Source: Parabacteroides timonensis
GTDB lineage: Bacteria; Bacteroidota; Bacteroidia; Bacteroidales; Tannerellaceae
Reading direction: 5' to 3'
Length of the DNA: 64,000 nt
Assembly (NCBI RefSeq): GCF_900128505.1
Contig: NZ_LT669941.1
Coordinates: 4,134,544 to 4,198,543, forward strand
Made by a program: the position numbers and the translations under genes. Numbering within the stretch: position 1 is the first letter of the stretch; each line of letters opens with the position of its first letter. Of the stretch, positions 16,771 through 26,500 are shown one piece after another. The notes beneath the pieces are model-generated. The model was given only the letters and a program-made list of their open reading frames with translations, was not told where the DNA came from and did not search any database.

Positions 16771-16812
16771 CCAAAGGTAATAAATTCAGGGCATGAATAC
16801 GATTACCTTTGG
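16771..16812 (-). promoter_or_regulatory. Stem-loop inside the sialic-acid operon
   Basis: Perfect 11-bp arms, CCAAAGGTAAT (16771-16781) and ATTACCTTTGG (16802-16812), with a 20-nt loop in the 99-bp gap between permease and sialidase genes. No T-run follows on the minus strand, so it may be a processing or partial-termination element rather than a full terminator. Confidence 0.5.
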
Positions 16813-16836
16813 AGCTTTTTATTGATATTCTTATTG

Positions 16837-18081
16837 TTAATCCGTCATATTTGCCACTTTCGGACGAAGGAAACATATCTGGATCAGCAAAGCAATGGCT
16901 ACAAGACCTGCCAGCATGGCAAAATCATGTCCCAGATTTCCGGCATCCGTCGATCTGCCCAGTAGATCCGTGATGGCAGCTCCGGCAAATACTCCCGTCA
17001 TGTTCATGATACCGTAAGCTGTGGCACGATAGCGGGGAGAAATGAACTGGCAGAGGATCGGCATGTTGTTTGCATCAAAGATACCGAAACCGACGCCGAA
17101 GCAAAGTCCGCCTCCTACAATCATTGGGAAGTTATGTCCGAAACCGAGCAATAATAGCGATGGAATGGTCAAAGCCAGTCCGATTGCTCCGGTATAGACA
17201 CGACCACGTACATTCGTCTGTATCCATTTGTCTGACAGGATGCCACCGACGATAACACCGATAAACGATGACAAAGCGATCGTGATGGTCGACAGTGGTC
17301 CGGCTTCCGACATATCTATGGATAAGTTTTCCGAGAACAGGGTCGGCAGCCAGTTTTTCGTTGCCCAACCCGGCAAGCTGGGAGTTGCAAAATAAAGCAG
17401 GATGATCCAGAATGATATATTGGTAAACAGCATCCCCATCCCTTTGAGGGCTCCTTTGACCGGATTCTCGACGGCTGCACCGACTTCTTTGATCTTATGA
17501 ACGATATGGTCTTTCTTGTCTTTCAGAAACAGGATCAGGATGACACTGTAGGCGATTCCGACAATACCGAACCAGTGGAAAGTCGTTTCCCAGGTGAAAG
17601 CGCTTGCTACCGTGGCTCCGAAGCCTCCGAGAGCCTGGCCGGTGTAAAGACCGGTCATGTGGATACCCACTGCCAGTGAACGGGTTTTTCCCTGGTGATA
17701 GTCGGTAATCAAAGATAATCCGGCAGGGATATACAAAGCTTCACTTACTCCCATCAAGGCACGCAGGAAATAAATCTGGTTGAATGTGGTACAGTAGCCC
17801 ATCATCAGTGTAACAAACGACCAGACGAATAAACTACCAACGATCAGCCATTTGCGGTTTACCCTGTCGGCAATCATACCTGCTACAGGGCTCATGAATC
17901 CGTAAATCCAGAGGAATACGGCCATCAGACGACCGAAGTTGGCTGCCGATTCCAGTTCGGTGATGTCGATCATCATCGCATCTTTCATGGTGGAGAGCAT
18001 CTGCCGGTCCATATAGTTCAGTAGAGCTACTCCCCATAACAGACCGACAACGACCCAGGGATATATCTTTTTATTATTCAT
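16837..18081 (-). CDS. nanT: MFS sialic acid permease (NanT-like)
   Basis: Twelve-helix major facilitator of 414 residues in the inner membrane. The first loop has NYMDRQMLSTMKDAMM, similar to the anion:cation symporter subgroup, and ADRVNRKWLIVGS matches the MFS motif A region near residue 68. Its position directly after the lyase and epimerase genes, as in the nanLET arrangement known from Bacteroides fragilis, supports N-acetylneuraminate import. Substrate assignment therefore rests on context. The start is the ATG at 18079-18081, 49 bp after the epimerase stop. Confidence 0.88.
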   Translation of the reverse strand: MNNKKIYPWVVVGLLWGVALLNYMDRQMLSTMKDAMMIDITELESAANFGRLMAVFLWIYGFMSPVAGMIADRVNRKWLIVGSLFVWSFVTLMMGYCTTFNQIYFLRALMGVSEALYIPAGLSLITDYHQGKTRSLAVGIHMTGLYTGQALGGFGATVASAFTWETTFHWFGIVGIAYSVILILFLKDKKDHIVHKIKEVGAAVENPVKGALKGMGMLFTNISFWIILLYFATPSLPGWATKNWLPTLFSENLSIDMSEAGPLSTITIALSSFIGVIVGGILSDKWIQTNVRGRVYTGAIGLALTIPSLLLLGFGHNFPMIVGGGLCFGVGFGIFDANNMPILCQFISPRYRATAYGIMNMTGVFAGAAITDLLGRSTDAGNLGHDFAMLAGLVAIALLIQICFLRPKVANMTD

Positions 18082-18130
18082 TTCGTTCTATTTTATAAGG
18101 TGAAAACAAAGTTTGGTTAGGCTGTTCATA

Positions 18131-19333
18131 TTATTTTGAAAGAATTTCTTGGCAAAGCAAGTTACATTTCAGAAGCATCCGGGGGATGTGGAACGGGCCT
18201 TTGTACATATTGCCTTTGGCTGGCTGGGAGAGAGTTCCGTCGTAGTGGAAATAGCCATACCATTCGCCATACTCCCTGTCCGGAAAGCGGGCATAGGTAT
18301 ATTCGTTGATCATCCGGTGCATTTCCAGATATTTACTGTCGCCGGTGGCTTCATAGGCATACAATGTGGCGATAATGGCTTCGCATTGGGGCCACCAGAA
18401 TTTCATATCGTGCCAGTATTCCTGCTGAGGCAGGTTCTTGCAATCTTTGAAATAAGAGATTCCGCCATATGTTTTATCCCAGCCCCATTCCCACGCCCAG
18501 TTGAGGATGGTCAGTCCCATCTCTTTCAGTTCGGGATCCCAGTTCCGGTATTTGGCTTCTTCCAGAATGAACCAGGCTGTTTCGATGGAATGGCCCGGAT
18601 TGATTGTACGGCCGGGGATCGAATCGATAAATTCACCGTTCGGCCCTACTGTTTCGAGGATGGTCTTGAACTCCGGTTTCATGAAATCCCGGCGTAGCTC
18701 GGCGATGGATTCGTCTATCTGTTTGGTGAGGATCTCATCATCGGTCGCCTCGCGGATACGGGCAGCCGTATCGATCAGGATCATGCAAATGGAATGTCCT
18801 TTGGCAACAAAGCCTTCACGGAACTTGGGTTCCAGTAATCCCGGTGTATTTTTATAATAAAGAACCTGCTTGAACAGTTTAACAGCTTTCTCTGCATAAC
18901 TCTTATCACCCGAAGCGATCGCGTATTGAGCCATGGCAATGGCTGCAAATGTTTCGGAGAATACATATCTTCTTTTACGTACCGGGACACCGGTTGCCGT
19001 TACTTCATAAAACATACGTCCGTCTGTGTCAAAACAGTATTTCTCAATGAAGTCAATACCGTTTTTACAGGCCTGTAACCATTCTTCCCGTTTTTCAATG
19101 TTGTTGTAAGCGTATGCCAGTATAAAGGCGAATCGTCCCTGGAACCAAACCGATTTGTTTGAATCCATCAAGGAGCCGTCCCTGTCCAGACAGGTGAAAT
19201 ATCCGCCGTTTTCCTTATCGATGCCATATTTCAACCAGAAAGGTATGATATCGTTCAGGAAATCGTTTTTGTAGACGTTGCCCCAATAGCCGAGATAGTC
19301 GGTTGGCTGGGATATATTTGTCTTTGCGTCCAT
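18131..19333 (-). CDS. nanE: N-acylglucosamine 2-epimerase (AGE family)
   Basis: Cytoplasmic (alpha/alpha)6-barrel epimerase of 400 residues converting ManNAc from the lyase to GlcNAc. This is the unphosphorylated-sugar route known for Bacteroides, different from the enteric ManNAc-6-P route. Barrel landmarks include FQGRFAFILAYAYN near residue 65, KGHSICM, NPGHSIETAWF and KFWWPQCEAI, containing the conserved histidines and aromatic residues of the pocket. The gene starts 6 bp after the lyase stop. No ROK sugar kinase follows in the operon, so phosphorylation of GlcNAc must be encoded elsewhere. Confidence 0.9.
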   Translation of the reverse strand: MDAKTNISQPTDYLGYWGNVYKNDFLNDIIPFWLKYGIDKENGGYFTCLDRDGSLMDSNKSVWFQGRFAFILAYAYNNIEKREEWLQACKNGIDFIEKYCFDTDGRMFYEVTATGVPVRKRRYVFSETFAAIAMAQYAIASGDKSYAEKAVKLFKQVLYYKNTPGLLEPKFREGFVAKGHSICMILIDTAARIREATDDEILTKQIDESIAELRRDFMKPEFKTILETVGPNGEFIDSIPGRTINPGHSIETAWFILEEAKYRNWDPELKEMGLTILNWAWEWGWDKTYGGISYFKDCKNLPQQEYWHDMKFWWPQCEAIIATLYAYEATGDSKYLEMHRMINEYTYARFPDREYGEWYGYFHYDGTLSQPAKGNMYKGPFHIPRMLLKCNLLCQEILSK

Positions 19334-19339
19334 ATTACA

Positions 19340-20257
19340 TTAGAATTTGTTACATCTTTCGAAGAAGTTGATTGCTTCCAGTTCTGCTTTCATTGTAGCT
19401 TCTTCCGCATCTGTCATATTCTGGAACGGAGTACGGTTTTTACCAAGATCCAGACCGATCAGTTTCATGATGCGTTTACCCCCTACGATATTTCCACGGA
19501 AATGGCAGATCACGTTGATGACTTCCTGTGAGAAGTTTTGTTTTTCGCGGGCTGTTTCCAGGTCTCCGGCTTTCCATGCTTCGATAATGCCTACCAATTC
19601 TTTTCCATTGTAGTTGGTAGTTCCTCCGATACCGCCCTGGGCTCCCCCCATAGCCAGGCATGGCAGAATTGTTTCGTCCTGTCCGTGTAGCATGTCGAAT
19701 TTACCGTCTTTATATAACCGGCACTGATTGTATTCGTACAAGCTTTCATACGTATATTTAATACCGGCGAAATTAGGAATCCGTCCGTCTACTGTTTTCA
19801 GGAAATCGACCATAGAAAGGAATGCACCGTTGAATGCCGGGATATGATAATAATAGAAAGGTAGTTCCGGTGCACCGCAGGCAATTTCTTCGCAATACTT
19901 TACCAGTTCTTCCACGCGATTCACTTTAGGGAAAGGAGAAGCCATTGCTCCGATACCCCACGCTCCAATCTTTTGGGCATGAGCAGCCAGGTTTCGGCTT
20001 GTCTTTACACAGGTGCTTCCGACATGTACGATTACTTTGAATCCTTCCGGGGCAACTTCCACCCATCTTTCGGCCAGCTTCATGCGTTCTTCTTCATTCA
20101 GCATATAGCCTTCGCCAGATGATCCGTTAATAAAAACTCCTTTTAATCCGTTATTAACAAGAAGTTTTGCATAAGCTTCGATGGGTTCGTAGTTCACTTC
20201 TCCATTTTCATAAAACGGAGTAAAAGGGGCATCGATCAGACCTTTAATTCTTTCCAT
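19340..20257 (-). CDS. nanA: N-acetylneuraminate lyase
   Basis: Class I aldolase of the DHDPS/NAL superfamily, 305 residues, splitting N-acetylneuraminate into ManNAc and pyruvate in the cytoplasm. GSSGEG at residues 45-50 is the pyruvate carboxylate-binding motif, Tyr137 in FYYYHIP is the catalytic tyrosine, and Lys167 in FAGIKYTY is the Schiff-base lysine. It is called nanL in B. fragilis. It is the first structural gene of the operon, with its own -7 promoter box at 20307-20314 and an AT-rich leader, and lies 216 bp downstream of the ROK regulator. Confidence 0.93.
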   Translation of the reverse strand: MERIKGLIDAPFTPFYENGEVNYEPIEAYAKLLVNNGLKGVFINGSSGEGYMLNEEERMKLAERWVEVAPEGFKVIVHVGSTCVKTSRNLAAHAQKIGAWGIGAMASPFPKVNRVEELVKYCEEIACGAPELPFYYYHIPAFNGAFLSMVDFLKTVDGRIPNFAGIKYTYESLYEYNQCRLYKDGKFDMLHGQDETILPCLAMGGAQGGIGGTTNYNGKELVGIIEAWKAGDLETAREKQNFSQEVINVICHFRGNIVGGKRIMKLIGLDLGKNRTPFQNMTDAEEATMKAELEAINFFERCNKF

Positions 20258-20306
20258 GGGATGTAGTATTTTAGTAGTTATTATGTGTGATATTTTAAAT
20301 ATGCAG

Positions 20307-20314
20307 CAAATATA
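20307..20314 (-). promoter_or_regulatory. Bacteroidetes -7 box for the sialic-acid operon
   Basis: TATATTTG on the minus strand, 49 bp before the lyase ATG. The surrounding AT-rich 200 bp would be the place for ROK-regulator operators, but no clear palindrome was identified. Confidence 0.5.
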
Positions 20315-20473
20315 AATAAAATAATTTAATAATTGTGGTTTTCTTAAGGTTATTATTTATTAATATCTCAATGATAATATAAACAGCTTTATTGGTGTCT
20401 TTATCTGGAATTTAAGACTTTGTAAGTAGGATGTAATGAATAGTAAGGTTTTGGTCTCTCTTTTGACCGATAG

Positions 20474-21685
20474 TTAATATCGTATCATTCCTAAAATTTT
20501 ACTTCTCGATAATAAACAGGCACCCAGTACACCGGCACGTTCACCCAGTTTGGAAATTTTAATTTCCGTATCCTGGCTTACCAGATTGAGTGAGTATTTG
20601 CGTATGGCGCTTTTTATAGGAAGGCTGAGATATTCGCCGGTTAAGGAGAGAGTTCCTCCTAATACGACCAGTTCCGGATTGAATATATTCATAAGACCTG
20701 CAATGCCTTGTCCCAGATTTACCCCCATTTCTTCAAGTATCTCGATACAGAGGACATCTTCTTTCTGGATAGCCTCAATCATATCTTCCATCGTGATATC
20801 TTCGTTCTTGTCTATTTTCTTGGCAAGAATGGTGCTGCTGCCCTCCCTGTATTTTTCCAGTAGCTTGCGATATAAGGCCGAACCGGATGCTTCGGTTTCG
20901 ATACATCCTTTCTTCCCGCAATGGCACAATATCTCATTATTGAAGAAACAGAAATGACCGAATTCGCCTGAAAAACCGGATTTGCCGTAATATAGTTCAC
21001 CATTAATAAATATGGCTAATCCCAATCCCCAGCTCATATTTATATAAAGGATGTTCTTTTCACCTTTTACAATCCCCTGCATATACTCACCATATAACAT
21101 GGCACGGGTGTCGTTCTCGATATAGATTTTGATTTTTATGCGCTCTTCCAATATCAGGGAAAGCGGTTTTTCATCAAAATAGAATATACTGTAACTGTAA
21201 CCGGATACTGGTTTTACCCGTCCCGATATATTGACACCGACAGCCAGTATCTTTTCTCTTTCTACCGGTAATGAATTGATAAAAACATTGATTTTCTCGC
21301 ATAATGCTTCAAGTGCTGCCGGCGTATTCTCGAGTGAATAGGGAATATTCTCTTCTATCCTCAGTTTTTCACCTTTGAAATCTACGGCTGCCAGGTTGAT
21401 TTTGTTTTTGTAGATGTCAACTCCTACGAAATAGCCGGAAGCCGGATTTAAACCGTAAATATTCGGTTTACGGCCACCGCTGGTATCCTGTTTACCGAAA
21501 TCCAGAATATAGCCATCGTCTTGTAATTCGCCGATCAGTTTGGTGACAGTCGGAATACTTAAGTCCATTTCTTTACATAGTTCCGCAATTGTAGCATCCC
21601 CATTGGCAATATAGAAATGTATGATTTTCTTTTTAAGAAGTTCACTACGAGTACAATCATTTGTGATAAGAAATTTTGTATTCAT
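20474..21685 (-). CDS. ROK family transcriptional regulator (NanR-like)
   Basis: Sugar-responsive repressor of 403 residues from the ATG at 21685. A longer frame reaching 21742 contains a -7 box and is rejected as start. An N-terminal winged helix (ATIAELCKEMDLSIPTVTKLIGEL) precedes a ROK sugar-kinase fold with GVDIYKNKI, NDTRAMLYGE and the zinc motif CHCGKKGCIE. The ROK kinase-type ATP site appears degraded, as usual for regulators. Being upstream of and co-directional with the lyase gene, it probably controls the sialic-acid operon in response to ManNAc, GlcNAc or sialic acid; the ligand is inferred. It is divergent from the ECF sigma gene. Confidence 0.88.
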   Translation of the reverse strand: MNTKFLITNDCTRSELLKKKIIHFYIANGDATIAELCKEMDLSIPTVTKLIGELQDDGYILDFGKQDTSGGRKPNIYGLNPASGYFVGVDIYKNKINLAAVDFKGEKLRIEENIPYSLENTPAALEALCEKINVFINSLPVEREKILAVGVNISGRVKPVSGYSYSIFYFDEKPLSLILEERIKIKIYIENDTRAMLYGEYMQGIVKGEKNILYINMSWGLGLAIFINGELYYGKSGFSGEFGHFCFFNNEILCHCGKKGCIETEASGSALYRKLLEKYREGSSTILAKKIDKNEDITMEDMIEAIQKEDVLCIEILEEMGVNLGQGIAGLMNIFNPELVVLGGTLSLTGEYLSLPIKSAIRKYSLNLVSQDTEIKISKLGERAGVLGACLLSRSKILGMIRY

Positions 21686-21718
21686 GGCTGTATTATTATT
21701 GTATATGCTATTCTTCAA

Positions 21719-21726
21719 CAAAAGTA
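21719..21726 (-). promoter_or_regulatory. Bacteroidetes -7 box for the ROK regulator
   Basis: TACTTTTG on the minus strand, 34 bp upstream of the ATG at 21685; it lies inside the longer alternative frame and supports the shorter start. Confidence 0.5.
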
Positions 21727-21802
21727 AATAAATATATTTCAAATATGCCTATTTAACTGAAACAAATTGTCGTTGTTTGCACCGATTAAACATTAGTGTT
21801 TG

Positions 21803-21810
21803 TATATTTG
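21803..21810 (+). promoter_or_regulatory. Bacteroidetes -7 box for the ECF sigma gene
   Basis: TATATTTG only 5 bp before the ATG at 21816; transcription would begin at or very near the start codon. Confidence 0.5.
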
Positions 21811-21815
21811 CCGTC

Positions 21816-22379
21816 ATGCTAACAAATCTGATCGACGAGGAACTATTAGTGAAGGAACTGACCCTGGGAAGCCAGAAAGCTTTTCAGGTACTATTCATGC
21901 GCTATTATCCCAAGATCCGTGGTTTTGTATACGGTTTGGTTAAATCTGAGCAGGATGCAGAGGATATTGCCCAGGAAGTTTTCTCTAAAGTATGGGGAAA
22001 CCGGGATAAGTTTGCCGATGTGAAGAACTTTGGCGCTTATCTGTTCATCTTGTCCAAGAATACCACTTTCAATTTTTTGGAAGCTCAACAAATACGTATC
22101 GAAAGATTAAAAGAAAAACCATTTGAAGAAGAGACCAATGACTCTCCGGATGAAGATTTAATTGCCAAGGATTTGCAACTTTTGATCGATATGGTGGTAG
22201 AAAGCATGCCTCCACAACGTAAATTGATCTATCAGTTGAGCCGTGAGATCGGATTGTCCAACCAGGAGATTGCCGAAAAATTACAATTAAGTAAGAAAAC
22301 AGTTGAAAATCACCTGAATTTGGCGTTAAAAGAATTGAGAAAAGTTTTATTATATCTATTGATACTTTATTTGTGTTAA
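21816..22379 (+). CDS. ECF RNA polymerase sigma factor (FecI-like)
   Basis: Extracytoplasmic-function sigma factor, 187 residues from ATG 21816; an upstream in-frame ATG at 21777 precedes the promoter and is rejected. Region 2 (AFQVLFMRYYPKIRGFVYGLVKSEQDAEDIAQEVF) and region 4 (SREIGLSNQEIAEKLQLSKKTVENHL, a helix-turn-helix) are clear. It should direct polymerase to the SusC promoter when the neighbouring FecR anti-sigma factor is signalled by the STN domain of SusC. The promoter box is so close to the ATG that the mRNA may be nearly leaderless. It is followed 56 bp later by fecR. Confidence 0.92.
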   Translation: MLTNLIDEELLVKELTLGSQKAFQVLFMRYYPKIRGFVYGLVKSEQDAEDIAQEVFSKVWGNRDKFADVKNFGAYLFILSKNTTFNFLEAQQIRIERLKEKPFEEETNDSPDEDLIAKDLQLLIDMVVESMPPQRKLIYQLSREIGLSNQEIAEKLQLSKKTVENHLNLALKELRKVLLYLLILYLC

Positions 22380-22435
22380 AATATTGGGGGCGAAATGCCC
22401 AAAAGGAGTCTTTATAATATAATGTTAAGGACAGA

Positions 22436-23449
22436 ATGAGTTATATAAAAAAAATAGTTGATTATTTCTTTCATCATGACTTCTCGGAAGAGACGATAAG
22501 GAAAGTACATCAACGGCTGACAAAGGGAGATGATAGGCCGGAGGTAGACGATGCGCTACTGTCGGTCTGGGATACTATTGGGTTTCCGGAGATGAACGAA
22601 AATCATTCAGAACAGGCTTTTTCTCAATTAAGCAGACAATTAGGTTTCTCAGAACAAAAGGAACCTGTGCGGAAATCTTTACGGCCGACGTCATTTGTGA
22701 TGAAACTGGCGGCTATATGGCTCTTACCGTTGATCATGCTTTCTTCTTCCGTTTATTTTTATTGGCAGGCAAATATAGTTAAAGATGCCGTGGCGGATGT
22801 TTCGCTGATCGAGCATTTCGTTCCGGCAGGCAAACGTGAGCAGATCATTCTTCCGGACAGTAGTCGGGTTTGGTTGAATTCCGGTAGCGTATTGATTTAT
22901 CCTTCTACCTTTATAGGACAGACACGTGATGTTTATCTGTCTGGTGAAGGTTATTTCGAGGTAGAGAAAAATGTGGAACAACCATTTATCGTGAAAGCCC
23001 GCACACTGAATGTGGAAGTATTGGGTACGCGCTTTAATATTCTTGCTTATCCGGAGGTAAAACAGATTGCCACGACACTTGAAGAAGGCTCCGTACGGGT
23101 ATGTCTTCAGGATAACGATAAACAAGTATATCATCTGGTGCCCGATGAACAGTTGGTATATAATATCGACTCCGGAATAGCGGATATAAAACAGGTCGTC
23201 TCTGCCGATTATTCCGATTGGCGCGAAGGTGGTTTATTCTTTGACAACTACTCTTTTTCGGATATCATCCGTATTTTGCAACGTACATACGGAGTAAATG
23301 TGCATTTGCAAACATCTATTTATAATAATAATAAAATAACGGTACATTTTAATAAGGATGAATCGTTGGAAAATATATTCATGCTTTTGAAGGAGTTAAT
23401 TCCCGGACTTGAATATCAGATTGACAATAAAGATATCTTCCTGAAATAG
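22436..23449 (+). CDS. FecR-type anti-sigma factor
   Basis: Single-pass inner-membrane anti-sigma factor of 337 residues. The cytoplasmic N-terminus (about 1-87) should hold the ECF sigma factor. A transmembrane helix spans about 88-110. The periplasmic part has a FecR domain (VPAGKREQIILPDSSRVWLNSGS, then GEGYFEVEKN and VEVLGTRFNI) and a C-terminal DUF4974 region (FSDIIRILQRTYGVNVH). In Bacteroidales this domain contacts the STN domain of a TonB-dependent transporter, and the next gene has one. The start overlaps nothing, and the sigma-FecR-SusC order is the standard trans-envelope switch. Confidence 0.92.
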   Translation: MSYIKKIVDYFFHHDFSEETIRKVHQRLTKGDDRPEVDDALLSVWDTIGFPEMNENHSEQAFSQLSRQLGFSEQKEPVRKSLRPTSFVMKLAAIWLLPLIMLSSSVYFYWQANIVKDAVADVSLIEHFVPAGKREQIILPDSSRVWLNSGSVLIYPSTFIGQTRDVYLSGEGYFEVEKNVEQPFIVKARTLNVEVLGTRFNILAYPEVKQIATTLEEGSVRVCLQDNDKQVYHLVPDEQLVYNIDSGIADIKQVVSADYSDWREGGLFFDNYSFSDIIRILQRTYGVNVHLQTSIYNNNKITVHFNKDESLENIFMLLKELIPGLEYQIDNKDIFLK

Positions 23450-23502
23450 GCAAAAAGTATTTTTTTACGATGTAATTAAAAAAAGTTTTAGTTTCGATTG
23501 GG

Positions 23503-23531
23503 TGCAACGTTTTTTCCATCTGTCATTATAG
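23503..23531 (+). promoter_or_regulatory. Possible ECF-sigma promoter upstream of susC
   Basis: TGCAACGTTTT (from 23503) followed by CTGTCATTATAG (ending 23531) lies 49 bp before the SusC ATG and does not match TAnnTTTG. Its position behind a sigma/anti-sigma pair suggests the autoregulated ECF promoter; this is inference. Confidence 0.35.
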
Positions 23532-23580
23532 ATGAGTACGCACTTAAAATCGTGTTATTGTTTAACTTTTTTAATTACAT

Positions 23581-26500
23581 ATGAAGAATAAACACAAATC
23601 CAGACGAATTGGAACCTATTGTCTGTGTTTCCTGATCGCAGGTTGTCTGCAGATCAATGCACAAAAGGTCTCCTTTAATGAAGGAACAGTTTCGCTAAAG
23701 GAAGCGTTCCAGAAGATCGAAGCTTCATCCAAGTACAAAATTGCTTATAATGGTACGCAGTTGGATGTCAGCAAAAGGGTACAACTGAATCAAAAGAACG
23801 TAGAAGTATTGGATGTATTAAAGCAGATCTTGGCTGATACAGGTTATACTTATTCGATTAAAGGAGATTATGTTGTCATTTCCGCACCTGCTAAAAATGC
23901 AGTCGATCAGAAAGAAAAAACCGTAAAAGGTGTTATTATCGATGAAACGGGCCTGCCTGTTATCGGTGCCAATGTAGTTGTTTCAGGAACTACAAGCGGA
24001 ACCGTGACCGACTTTGACGGAAACTTTACCTTGCAAGTTCCTGAAAACGGAACACTGGAAATCTCTTATATAGGTTTCCTGACACAGCAAATCTCTTTAA
24101 AAGGAAAGAACGATTTCCGCATTACCCTGAAAGAAGATAGCCAGAAGCTGGACGAAGTGGTGGTTGTCGGTTATGGAACCCGTTCACGTAAAAGTATCAC
24201 CGGTTCGGTAGACCAGGTGAACAGTGAGATTTTTGAAAATCGTCCTGTAACCAATGCTACTCAGGCATTGCAGGGAGCGTCAGCCAACCTGGTTATTCAG
24301 AGCAAGAACATGAATCCGAATGACAACAGTATGAATATCAACATACGTGGTGTCAGTACAATGGGTAATAACGATCCGTTGATCGTTATCGACGGTTTGA
24401 TCTCCAGCTCTTCTACACTGAATAATCTGAATCCGAACGATATCGAGAATGTCTCTATTCTGAAAGATGCCGGTAGTGCGGCTATCTACGGTTCACGTTC
24501 AGCGAATGGCGTTATCCTTGTCACAACCAAGAAAGGATCTAAGGGAGGTAAACCTCAAGTCACATTTAACGGACAGGTCGGTATGCAGGACCCGCGTATT
24601 TTGTTCTCTCCGGTAGAAGGTTGGCAGAATGCTATGTTGAGAAACCAGGCAAATGTGAATGTTGGGAATGCCCCTCAATTCACTCCGACCGCTATTCGCG
24701 ACTTATATGACCACCGCGACGAAGAAGAATGGCTGTATGATCAGATCATCCTGACAGGCCTTCAGCAGAACTACAACATTAATGTATCGGGCGGTAGCGA
24801 GAATACAACTTATATGGTATCGGCCAGTTACTTTAATCAGGAAAGTAACTTCAAGGGTAATTTCGGCATGGAACGTTATAACTTCCGTACGAACTTAAGT
24901 ACGGAATACGGACGCTTCAAACTTACTTCACTGATGGCATACAACCGCCGTAAGGACCGCACCGTAGCCGGCGGTACTGGTAATGCGATCATCAACTCTT
25001 CCCGTGTACCTTCTTATTACTATTATAAATTCATGGAAGGCGACAAATATCTGGTAAACGATATTGTAGGTGATGACAACCCGCTGGCATTGTTGCAGGA
25101 TGGCGGTTATGAAAAGAAAGACGAGGATAACTTCATCGGTAGTATGAATCTCGACTTCAAGATTATGGAAGGATTAAAAGCCACCGGTTTGATCGGTTTG
25201 GACCTCACGCAACATCATCGTTACCGCCGTGATAAGAAAGTGCCTTTATATTCGTCTGCCGATCTGACAAATCCGGTATTGTATATGCATTCTAATACAA
25301 TGACGGAAGACTATAATGAAAAACGGTATACGCTCAGTTCTCAGTTCCTGTTGAATTATGACCGTACATTTAAGGAAGCTCACCATGTAACAGCCTTGTT
25401 CGGTGCTTCTAACGAATCATATACGAAGCAGGCCAGCCGTATCGCCTGGGAATATACGGACGAAGATCTGGGTTTACCGACAACAGACGACTCCGTACAG
25501 AATAAAGAAAATAAGAACTCGAATAATGATACAGACCAAACGAGTATCACATCCGTATTCGGCCGTGTAGGTTATAGCTATATGGATAAATACTACGGAG
25601 ATGTCTCTTTCCGTTATGACGGTTCTTCCAAGTTCGCTAAAGATCAGCGTTGGGGGTTCTTCCCTTCATTCTCTGCCGGCTGGCGTTTGTCGGAAGAAGC
25701 TTTTATGGATACTTATAAGAGCAATATCGGCGATTTGAAACTGCGTGCTTCTTATGGTGTATTGGGTAACCAGAATGTAGATAATTATTCCTACCAGACA
25801 GTTTATTTGATAGAGAACAATCAGTTCGTATTTAATAACACATCGATTGCCGGTACGAAGATTACGGATGGTAACGCCTTATTAACCTGGGAAAAGTCAG
25901 CCAACTTTAATATCGGTGTGGATGCTACCTTCCTGAATGGTAATTTGTATGTATCTGCCGATTATTTCAATAAAAAAACGACCAATATCCTGTTGACTCC
26001 CGAAGTATCCACCATTTATGGAGGAACTACTGCTAAGGAAAATGCGGGCGAAATGAAAAACCAAGGTTGGGAGTTGACAGTCAACTATAAGCTAAATCAT
26101 GGTGATTTTCACCATAATTTTAACTTCAATATTTCAGACTCTAAGAATAAGGTCACTGATTTTGGCGGTCAGGAACGTATCGACGGACTCGATGAGTTAT
26201 ACAAGCTGATCCGTGAAGGCGAATCGTTGGGATCTTATTATGGTTATAAAACCGACGGTTTGTTCCAGAGCTATGAAGAAATTGCTAACAGCGCACTGCC
26301 TGTTGGTAGTTCCGTTCAGCCGGGAGATGTGAAATATGTCGATCAGAATGGCGATAAGGTTATTAATGAGAAAGACCGTGTCGTATTAGGAAATGCATTT
26401 CCTCGTTACACATTCGGTTTTACTTACAGTTTAGCCTGGAAAGGATTTGACTTGAACCTGATGTTGCAGGGTGTTGGAAAACGTTCTCAGTTCCTTCGCG

